A program made the translations under genes and the position numbers. A stretch of 5,036 nucleotides of DNA from Bacillota bacterium (GTDB taxonomy: Bacteria; Bacillota; Clostridia; Christensenellales; Aristaeellaceae). How positions within the stretch are numbered: position 1 is the stretch's first letter; each line of letters begins with the position of its first letter. The stretch is from the NCBI GenBank assembly GCA_023392395.1, contig JAEVZE010000307.1:1-5036 (forward strand), read 5' to 3'. Of the stretch, positions 1 through 5,036 are shown one piece after another. Under the pieces are notes generated by a model that did not search any database, had not been told where the DNA came from, and saw only the letters and a list, made by a program, of their open reading frames with translations.

Positions 1-43
1 CGGAAATCCCGTGAGGATTTTAGCAATCCGGCATCGTTCCCAC

Positions 44-86
44 GCAATCGCTTCCGCCTGCGGTGGAAGCGATTGCCCTTTTCTTT
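44..86 (+). terminator. Intrinsic terminator of an upstream + strand unit
   Basis: A 15-bp stem is formed by 44-58 (GCAATCGCTTCCGCC) and 62-76 (GGTGGAAGCGATTGC), with a TGC loop and a single G-T wobble pair at 56/64. It is followed by CC and the T-rich run TTTTCTTT at 79-86. The T-run lies only on the + strand side, so it acts on transcription entering from the left. It separates the operon that starts here from whatever lies upstream. The gene it serves is outside the window. Confidence 0.85.
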
Positions 87-93
87 AACAACG

Positions 94-114
94 CGGGCGT
101 TGAACAAACGCCCG
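94..114 (+). other. Small perfect hairpin overlapping the -35 region
   Basis: CGGGCGTT (94-101) and AACGCCCG (107-114) form a perfect 8-bp inverted repeat with a 5-nt GAACA loop. The sequence after it (TTCTGT) is only weakly T-rich, so it is at best a backup terminator for the upstream unit. The proposed -35 hexamer (100-105) sits at the top of the stem and in the loop, so the repeat could also be an operator for a dimeric regulator. The repeat is directly visible; neither role is demonstrated. Confidence 0.35.
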
Positions 115-128
115 TTCTGTGGTAAAAT
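100..128 (+). promoter_or_regulatory. Sigma-A-type promoter with extended -10
   Basis: The -35 element TTGAAC (100-105; 4 of 6 match TTGACA) is separated by 17 nt from the -10 element TAAAAT (123-128; 5 of 6 match TATAAT). A TG at 120-121 gives the extended -10 form TGGTAAAAT. Transcription would start near 134-136, leaving a leader of about 30 nt that contains the Shine-Dalgarno at 152-158. The promoter lies directly after the terminator, as expected for the head of a new operon, and would drive all four downstream genes. Confidence 0.65.
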
Positions 129-151
129 CTCAGCGTATGCGCCTTAACGGC

Positions 152-158
152 GGGGAGG
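152..158 (+). promoter_or_regulatory. Shine-Dalgarno that fixes the TTG167 start
   Basis: GGGGAGG at 152-158 (followed by AA) is nearly a perfect anti-16S match and lies 8 nt before the in-frame TTG at 167. The upstream in-frame candidates GTG119 and ATG137 have no comparable site. GTG119 also overlaps the -10 element, so it would not be on the transcript. This makes TTG167 the best-supported start of the radical SAM gene. Confidence 0.75.
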
Positions 159-166
159 AAATTTCT

Positions 167-2008
167 TTGGGCCTTAGCGAAGCAATCGACCGGCTTTTGC
201 CGGATGTGGAAAAACCCGTCAGATATTTGGGCGGCGAGTACGGCAGCGTCGTCAAGGATGTGGAGCCGGGCATGGTGCGCTATGCGTTCCTGTTCCCGGA
301 CGTCTACGAAGTGGGCATGTCGCACCTGGGAATGAAGATTCTGTACGATGCCATCAACCACCGGCCCGACGCATGGTGCGAGCGGGTCTTTTCGCCTTGG
401 CCGGACATGCTGGGCGCCATGAAGGCGGCGGGCGTGCCGCTGTTTTCGCTGGAATCCAGAACGCCCGTAAACCAGTTCGACCTTCTGGGCATCACGCTGC
501 AGTACGAGATGAGCTATACAAACATCTTGGCCGCGCTGGATTTGGCGGGAGTCCCGCTGAAAAGCCGCGACCGGACGGACGGTCCCTTCGTGATCGCGGG
601 CGGCCCCTGCGCGTTCAACCCGGAGCCGCTGAGCGACTTTGTGGATCTTTTCGTGCTGGGCGACGGCGAGCAGGCGACGGGGGACACCATCGACTGCTAC
701 ATAAAGTGGCGCGCTTCGGGCCTTCCCAGAGAGGAATATCTGAAGATGGTCACCCGCATCCCGGGCGTATACGTGCCGTCGCTCTACGATGTAACGTACC
801 ACGACGATGGACGGATCAAGTCCGTATCGCCCAAGCCGGGCAGTCTTGCGCCGGAAGTCGTGAAAAAGGCGGTCGTGACGGATCTGGATGCCGCCGTGTA
901 CCCCGAAACGCTGATCGTGCCCTACGGCGAAGTGGTGCACAACCGCATCATGCTGGAGATCTTCCGCGGCTGCACCCGCGGCTGCCGGTTCTGCCAGGCG
1001 GGCATGATCTACCGGCCCGTCCGGGAGCGTTCGCTGGAAAAGCTGACGGACCTGGCCGAGAAGCTGGTGCGCTCCACCGGCTACGACGAGATCTCGCTGA
1101 TGAGCCTGTCCAGCGGCGACTATTCCCGCATCACCGATCTGGCGCGGGAGATGACCCGGCGGTTTGAAAAGCGCAGGGTCAAGGTGTCGCTGCCATCGCT
1201 GCGCATTGATTCGATCTTGAAGGACGCGCTCTCGGAGACCCAGAAGGTTCGAAAGACCGCACTGACGCTGGCGCCGGAGGCCGGTACCCAGCGCCTGCGC
1301 GACGTGATCAACAAGGGCGTGACCGAGGAAGACCTGATGCGCTCCGTCCGGGACGCGTTTGAAGCCGGCTGGTCGGCGGTCAAGCTGTATTTCATGCTCG
1401 GCCTGCCCACCGAAACGGACGAAGACGTGGACGGCATCGCAGATCTGGCCCGAAAGGTCACCCGGTGCTACTTCTCCCTGCCCAAGGAGAAGCGAGCGCC
1501 GGGGCTTCGCGTTACGGTCAGCGCGTCGGTGTTCGTGCCCAAACCCATCACGCCGTTTGAGTGGTGCCCGCAGCTCGATCAACAGACGGTGATTGAGCGG
1601 CAGCAGCGGTTGAAAAAAACGCTTCTGGCCATCAAGGGTGTGGACTTCAAGTACCACGCGCCGGACCTCAGCTACATCGAAGCGGTGTTCGCCCGGGGCG
1701 ATCGCCGCCTGGGCGCGGCGCTGGAAAAAGCCTGGAGGCTGGGCTGCAAGTTTGACGGCTGGAGCGATCACTTCCGCTACGACCTCTGGCTTGAGGCCTT
1801 CCGTGAGGCGGGGATTGATCCTGATTTTTACGCCTGCCGCGAGCGGGCGGAGGACGAGGTTTTCCCCTGGGATCACTTGGACTCGGGCCCCAGCAAGGCG
1901 TTTCTTTTGAACGAATGGCACAGGGCGCAGCGCGCCGAAACTACGCCGGATTGCCGACTGGGCTGCGAAGGCTGCGGCATGAACCGCTATGAAGGAGTCT
2001 GCGTATGA
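167..2008 (+). CDS. TIGR03960 family radical SAM protein (uncharacterised reaction)
   Basis: A protein of 613 residues from TTG167. The N-terminal region (about 15-180) shows family signatures such as VEKPVRYLGGEY (14-25) and FPDVYEVGMSHLGMKILY (43-60). It corresponds to the B12-binding-like part of these proteins, but I see no DxHxxG cobalamin-ligand motif. The radical SAM core begins near 260 with GCTRGCRFC, in which Cys269, Cys273 and Cys276 (CxxxCxxC) bind the [4Fe-4S] cluster that cleaves S-adenosylmethionine. Other core segments are LTLAPEAGTQRLRDVINKG (366-384) and KLYFMLGLPTETDED (406-420). The C-terminus has a second cysteine group, DCRLGCEGCG (595-604; Cys596, Cys600, Cys603), which might hold another metal cluster. 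The frame is open back to GTG119, but promoter and Shine-Dalgarno favour TTG167. The stop overlaps the next gene by 4 bp (ATGA), implying translational coupling with the DUF2344 partner. The family assignment is firm. Substrate and product are unknown to me; the context next to RNase E/G hints at RNA or ribosomes. Confidence 0.93.
   Translation: MGLSEAIDRLLPDVEKPVRYLGGEYGSVVKDVEPGMVRYAFLFPDVYEVGMSHLGMKILYDAINHRPDAWCERVFSPWPDMLGAMKAAGVPLFSLESRTPVNQFDLLGITLQYEMSYTNILAALDLAGVPLKSRDRTDGPFVIAGGPCAFNPEPLSDFVDLFVLGDGEQATGDTIDCYIKWRASGLPREEYLKMVTRIPGVYVPSLYDVTYHDDGRIKSVSPKPGSLAPEVVKKAVVTDLDAAVYPETLIVPYGEVVHNRIMLEIFRGCTRGCRFCQAGMIYRPVRERSLEKLTDLAEKLVRSTGYDEISLMSLSSGDYSRITDLAREMTRRFEKRRVKVSLPSLRIDSILKDALSETQKVRKTALTLAPEAGTQRLRDVINKGVTEEDLMRSVRDAFEAGWSAVKLYFMLGLPTETDEDVDGIADLARKVTRCYFSLPKEKRAPGLRVTVSASVFVPKPITPFEWCPQLDQQTVIERQQRLKKTLLAIKGVDFKYHAPDLSYIEAVFARGDRRLGAALEKAWRLGCKFDGWSDHFRYDLWLEAFREAGIDPDFYACRERAEDEVFPWDHLDSGPSKAFLLNEWHRAQRAETTPDCRLGCEGCGMNRYEGVCV
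1992..1997 (+). promoter_or_regulatory. Shine-Dalgarno of the DUF2344 gene inside the upstream CDS
   Basis: AAGGAG lies 7 nt before ATG2005, within the last codons of the radical SAM gene. Together with the ATGA stop/start overlap it supports translation reinitiation and roughly matched output of the two proteins. Confidence 0.75.
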
Positions 2009-2769
2009 GGGCGCTGTATCAGTTTGCCAAGCTCAGCCGCCTGAAGTTCGTTTCGCATCTGGATTTACAGCGATTCATGCAGATGGCGCTGCGGCGCACG
2101 GAACTGCCGGTGGCCTATTCTCAGGGGTTCAACCCGCACCCGGTGATGGCGTTCGCGTCGGCGCTGGCGGTGGGCTGGACCAGCGATTGCGAGATCCTGG
2201 ACGTCAAGTTTTCCGCCCCAGTGTCTGAAGACTTCGCGTTTTCCCAGATGGCGGCGGCGCTGCCGCCTGATCTGCCGCTTCAAAGAGTCCGGCTGGTGGA
2301 AGACAGCCACCCGGCGATGATGGCGGCGCTTCGCATGGCGGAATACCGGATCACACTTGACGGCCCGGGCGCTCAGGCGACGGCGGAGGCCATCGATTGC
2401 TACATGGCCGAAACCAGCGTGATCGCGCTCAGGAAGACCAAATCCGGAGAAAAACCGGCGGACATCCGCGAAATGACGCGAGCATTGTCCATTGAAACAA
2501 AAGATCCTTTCGCAGAGGAGAAACAGGCCGGATCGTCAAGTTGCGTCAGCAACATCGCTTCGGTCTGCATTCAAGACGATCAACAGAACACGGCGCCGGT
2601 TATGCTCCGCGCGACGCTGATGCTGACCGAAAAGGCGACGCTGAAGCCGGACCTTCTGGTGAACACGCTCGCGCAGCGCGCGGGTGTTGAGGTTCCCTCC
2701 ATGCAAATACACCGGCTGCGACTTTTGGGTGAACCCCAAAGCGGCGCGGCCGATCTGATGGATTTATAA
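2005..2769 (+). CDS. DUF2344 / TIGR03936 family protein, partner of the radical SAM protein
   Basis: A 254-residue protein whose N-terminal half carries the family signature: KFVSHLDLQRFMQMALRR (14-31) followed by LPVAYSQGFNPHP (34-46) and the small-residue stretch MAFASALAVG (48-57). The conserved KSGEKPADIREM segment (146-157) follows, and the C-terminal part from about 200 (LRATLMLTEKATLKPDLLVN, 201-220) is also typical. No catalytic motif or signal peptide is visible, so it is probably cytoplasmic. Proteins of this family are nearly always next to, or fused to the C-terminus of, TIGR03960 radical SAM proteins, and the 4-bp ATGA overlap here fits that. It may bind or present the substrate for the radical SAM enzyme, but this is inference. 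Residues 163-195 look like an insert between conserved blocks; their DNA is about 47% GC by hand count against about 65% in a 60-base stretch sampled nearer the start of the gene. Start ATG2005 is well supported by AAGGAG 7 nt upstream. Confidence 0.9.
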   Translation: MRALYQFAKLSRLKFVSHLDLQRFMQMALRRTELPVAYSQGFNPHPVMAFASALAVGWTSDCEILDVKFSAPVSEDFAFSQMAAALPPDLPLQRVRLVEDSHPAMMAALRMAEYRITLDGPGAQATAEAIDCYMAETSVIALRKTKSGEKPADIREMTRALSIETKDPFAEEKQAGSSSCVSNIASVCIQDDQQNTAPVMLRATLMLTEKATLKPDLLVNTLAQRAGVEVPSMQIHRLRLLGEPQSGAADLMDL

Positions 2770-2792
2770 TATTTCAGAAATGGGAAGTGCGG

Positions 2793-4292
2793 ATGGAACG
2801 GGAATTGCTGGTGGAATGCACGGGAGATCAGACACGACTGGCCGTCGTCGAGGATGGCGAACTAGCCGAATTCTACATTGAGCGCAAGGGCCATGAGAAG
2901 CTGGTGGGCAACATCTACAAGGGCCGGGCCGCAAACGTCCTGCCCGGCATGGAGGCTGCCTTTGTGGACATCGGCATGGAGAAGAACGGCTTTCTCTACG
3001 CCGGGGACATTCTGGTGGACAAGACCGATTTTGGCCTGGACCCTCAGGCGCTGGAGCAGGAACTGAAGAGCCTGTCGATCAAGAAACTGCTCAAGGTGGG
3101 GCAGGAGATCCTGGTGCAGGTGATCAAGGAGCCCGGCGGAAGCAAGGGACCCAGACTGACCAGCCATATTACGCTGCCCGGGCGCCTGGCGGTACTGTTG
3201 CCGACGGTCGGGTATGTTGGCGTGTCCCGCCGCATCGAAGCGGAGGACGAACGCATGCGCCTGCGCGCGATGGCGGAAGCTTTAAAGCCCCAGGGCATGG
3301 GGCTGATCATCCGCACCGCCGCCGAGGGTGCCTGCGAGGCCGACCTTGAACGGGACATCCTCTACCTCAAAAAGCTGTGGGACTCCATCTCCCAGCGGGC
3401 GGCGGCGACCAGCGCGCCGGCGCTGTTGCACCGGGACGTGTCGCTGGTCTACCGCGCGGTGCGCGACATGCTGGTGGGCGGCGTGAAGTCCCTGACCATC
3501 GACGACGCCCAGCAGTACGCGCTGGCCCGCTCCACCGCGGAGATGCTCTCGCCGGAGTTGGCGCAGAAGGTCATCCACCATGCGGGGGAGACGCCCGTCT
3601 TCGAGCCTTACCGCATTGACGCCCAAGCCGAAAAGGCGCTGCTGCGGCGCGTATGGCTGAAAAGCGGCGGCTATCTGGTATTTGATTACGCCGAGGCACT
3701 GACCGTCGTCGACGTCAATACCGGCAAGTTCGTCGGCAAGCATTCGCTGTCAGACACCGTCTTCCAGACCAACTGCGAGGCGGTGGTGGAGCTCGCGCGC
3801 CAGTTGAGGCTTCGGGACATCGGCGGCATCATCGTGATCGATTTCATCGACATGGACCGCCCGGAGCAGCGGGAACAGCTGCTCACGCTGCTGCGCAAAG
3901 AGTTGAAAAAGGACCGCACCAAGACCAACTTGGTGGGGATCACCGAGCTAGGCCTGGTGGAGATGACTCGCAAGAAGGTGCATCAGCCGATCCACACGCT
4001 CCTCATGCAGCCCTGCGCCTGCTGCCAGGGCAGCGGCCGGGTGCTCTCCGACGAGAGCATCGCAAGGGCCGCGCTGAACGAGCTGCGCTCCCGCTCCGCC
4101 GCGGGCCAGTCGAGCGCGTTTCTGGTGGAGACCACGCCGCCGGTCGCCGGGCAGATGCTGCTTATGGGGTGCCGCTTGCAGGCGAAGGCTTACGTGCTGG
4201 CCAGCGAGTTGCGAAAGGGCGGCGACTACATCATTTCGCCGGTCGCTGAGGGGGAACTTCCGCCCAAGGCGCGGCAGATACCGAAAAACTAG
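2793..4292 (+). CDS. rng: Ribonuclease E/G family endoribonuclease (RNase G-like)
   Basis: A 499-residue endoribonuclease that cleaves single-stranded RNA, in this family mainly for rRNA/tRNA processing and mRNA turnover. An S1 RNA-binding domain spans about 35-125, with LVGNIYKGRAANVLPGMEAA (37-56) and FVDIGMEKNGFLY (57-69). KGPRLT (118-123) and the 5'-monophosphate sensor segment IIRTAAEG (172-179; Arg174, Thr175) match the 5'-sensing region. The DNase I-like catalytic domain has Asp307 (VVDVNTG) and Asp350 (VIDFIDM). Their 43-residue spacing equals that of the Mg-binding Asp303/Asp346 of E. coli RNase E. The Zn-link CxxC is Cys408-Ala-Cys-Cys411, 58 residues past the second Asp as in RNase E; here the usual Pro is Ala and there is an extra Cys410. 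The length matches RNase G, so the degradosome-scaffold tail of RNase E is absent. The frame is also open from GTG2787, but ATG2793 gives the typical N-terminus and has GGGAAG (2782-2787) 5 nt upstream. It lies 23 nt after the DUF2344 gene and 9 nt before miaB. Confidence 0.95.
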   Translation: MERELLVECTGDQTRLAVVEDGELAEFYIERKGHEKLVGNIYKGRAANVLPGMEAAFVDIGMEKNGFLYAGDILVDKTDFGLDPQALEQELKSLSIKKLLKVGQEILVQVIKEPGGSKGPRLTSHITLPGRLAVLLPTVGYVGVSRRIEAEDERMRLRAMAEALKPQGMGLIIRTAAEGACEADLERDILYLKKLWDSISQRAAATSAPALLHRDVSLVYRAVRDMLVGGVKSLTIDDAQQYALARSTAEMLSPELAQKVIHHAGETPVFEPYRIDAQAEKALLRRVWLKSGGYLVFDYAEALTVVDVNTGKFVGKHSLSDTVFQTNCEAVVELARQLRLRDIGGIIVIDFIDMDRPEQREQLLTLLRKELKKDRTKTNLVGITELGLVEMTRKKVHQPIHTLLMQPCACCQGSGRVLSDESIARAALNELRSRSAAGQSSAFLVETTPPVAGQMLLMGCRLQAKAYVLASELRKGGDYIISPVAEGELPPKARQIPKN

Positions 4293-4298
4293 GGGAGG
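4292..4298 (+). promoter_or_regulatory. Shine-Dalgarno of miaB overlapping the rng stop codon
   Basis: GGGGAGG at 4292-4298 starts on the last base of the rng TAG stop and ends 3 nt before ATG4302. The nearest GGAGG core is close to the start, while the AGGGG register (4291-4295) gives 6 nt. The overlap implies miaB is translated from the rng transcript. Confidence 0.6.
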
Positions 4299-4301
4299 CC
4301 C

Positions 4302-5036
4302 ATGAAGGACAAGGAAAGAATCGTTACCCCCCCGGAACTGGAAGCCCAGCGCGGCTACATGCGCCTGGTCCGCCAGCTGGACGCGCCGCAGACGAAGTAC
4401 CACATCGTGACCCTGGGCGGCCAGATGAACGTCCGGGATTCGGAGACCATCGCGGGCATGCTGGAAGAGATGGGCATGCATGCAGCCGAAACCAAGGAAG
4501 ACGCGGATCTGGTGCTGTACAATACCTGCTGCGTGCGGGAAAACGCCGAAAACCGCGCGCTTGGCAACGTGATCTGGCTCAAGGAGCTGAAAAAGCAGAA
4601 GCCGGAGCTTTTGATCTGCGTGGGCGGCTGCATGATGCAGGAAGCGGGCGTCGCCCAAAGGCTTCAGGCCCACTATCCGTTCATCGATCTGATCTTTGGC
4701 ACCCACAACCTGCACAGGCTGCCGGAGCTTCTGTTTCGCGCACTGAACGAAAAGCAGCCGGTGGTTGAGGTGTTTGACGGCGAAGGCGTCATCGCCGAAG
4801 GCCTTCCGGCGCGGCGAGCCAGCAAGTCTTCCGCCTTCATCAACGTGATGTATGGTTGCAACAACTTCTGTTCATACTGCATCGTGCCCTATGTGCGGGG
4901 GCGCGAGCGTTCGCGCGCGATGCAGGATGTGCTGGACGAGGCAAAGCGCCTTCTGGACGACGGCGTTCAGGAGATCACACTGCTGGGCCAGAACGTCAAT
5001 TCCTACCAGGGAGGCGGCGGCGCGTTCGCGGATCTT
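4302..5036 (+). CDS. miaB: tRNA-2-methylthio-N6-dimethylallyladenosine synthase MiaB, 3'-truncated by window edge; first cluster cysteine replaced by Gly
   Basis: The first 245 codons of a methylthiotransferase that converts i6A37 to ms2i6A37 in tRNAs reading UNN codons, using a radical SAM cluster and an auxiliary [4Fe-4S] cluster. A leader of about 30 residues, common in clostridial MiaB, precedes the N-terminal MTTase domain (about 33-145). That domain holds QMNVRDSE (41-48), NTCCVRENAE (74-83; Cys76) and VGGCMMQ (107-113; Cys110). The radical SAM domain begins at INVMYGCNNFCSYC (180-193) with Cys186, Cys190 and Cys193, followed by VPYVRGRERSR (195-205) and LLGQNVNSYQ (227-236). These motifs point to MiaB rather than RimO or MtaB. 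The first auxiliary-cluster cysteine, expected in a TxGCQMN motif, is Gly40 (GGC, 4419-4421) in TLGGQMN. Its spacing to the next two cysteines (36 and 34) shows it is the ligand position. The rest of the radical SAM domain and the TRAM domain lie beyond the edge. Start ATG4302 follows a GGGGAGG site. Confidence 0.93.
   Translation, partial: MKDKERIVTPPELEAQRGYMRLVRQLDAPQTKYHIVTLGGQMNVRDSETIAGMLEEMGMHAAETKEDADLVLYNTCCVRENAENRALGNVIWLKELKKQKPELLICVGGCMMQEAGVAQRLQAHYPFIDLIFGTHNLHRLPELLFRALNEKQPVVEVFDGEGVIAEGLPARRASKSSAFINVMYGCNNFCSYCIVPYVRGRERSRAMQDVLDEAKRLLDDGVQEITLLGQNVNSYQGGGGAFADL

Noticed and set aside
1..14. Possible last codons of an upstream + strand gene (frame 3 ends at TGA 12-14, 30 nt before the terminator)
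   Set aside because: The spacing to the terminator is plausible, but three codons cannot identify or confirm a gene.
119..166. N-terminal extension of the radical SAM protein from GTG119 or ATG137
   Set aside because: GTG119 overlaps the -10 element, neither candidate has a Shine-Dalgarno, and the good site at 152-158 fits TTG167.
20..1921. A 633-residue open frame on the - strand, antisense to the radical SAM gene
   Set aside because: It is rich in Arg, His, Gln and Ala, has no recognisable motif, and runs through the terminator and promoter region. It is the expected mirror frame of a GC-rich gene with strong third-position bias.
3948..4715. A 255-residue open frame on the - strand spanning the rng end and the miaB start
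   Set aside because: It covers two clearly real genes and their junction, has no family motif and has a composition typical of antisense shadow frames.
4302..5036. miaB as a pseudogene because of the missing cysteine
   Set aside because: The frame is intact over all 245 visible codons and every other motif is conserved, so one substitution does not justify a pseudogene call.

Overview
The window carries four genes in a row on the + strand, tightly packed and probably one operon. They are a radical SAM protein of the TIGR03960 type, a DUF2344 (TIGR03936) protein, an RNase E/G family endoribonuclease, and the first 245 codons of miaB, which runs off the right edge. GC content is high (about 60% or more in the coding parts I counted by hand). 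Shine-Dalgarno sequences are strong and Gram-positive-like. Split TIGR03960/TIGR03936 genes followed by rng is an arrangement I associate with Bacillota of the class Clostridia. The most likely source is therefore a GC-rich clostridial bacterium; this is an inference and I cannot name a genus.

Layout: bases 1-166 are a gene boundary. They hold an intrinsic terminator (44-86) that closes an upstream + strand unit, a small second hairpin (94-114), and a sigma-A-type promoter (-35 at 100-105, extended -10 at 120-128). A good Shine-Dalgarno (152-158) sits 8 nt before a TTG codon at 167. This makes TTG167 the best start of the first gene, although its frame is open further upstream. The first gene (167-2008) overlaps the second (2005-2769) by 4 bp (ATGA). 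After 23 nt comes rng (2793-4292), and after 9 nt miaB (4302 to the edge). I see no terminator or promoter between the genes.

Function: two genes have well-known RNA roles. RNase E/G processes and degrades RNA, and MiaB methylthiolates i6A37 of tRNA. The other two belong to conserved families that usually travel together, are sometimes fused, and have no established reaction that I know of. Their coupling to rng suggests an RNA- or ribosome-related job, but that is inference.

The most notable observation is in miaB. The first of the three cysteines that should hold the auxiliary iron-sulfur cluster is a glycine (codon 40, GGC at 4419-4421), while the other two cluster cysteines and the radical SAM CxxxCxxC motif are intact. 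Either this is an unusual MiaB variant or a single-base sequence error. Also of interest are the uncharacterised radical SAM/DUF2344 pair, a compositionally odd insert in the DUF2344 protein, and the rng-miaB junction where rplU would be more usual. I found no mobile element, CRISPR array, tRNA or rRNA gene.
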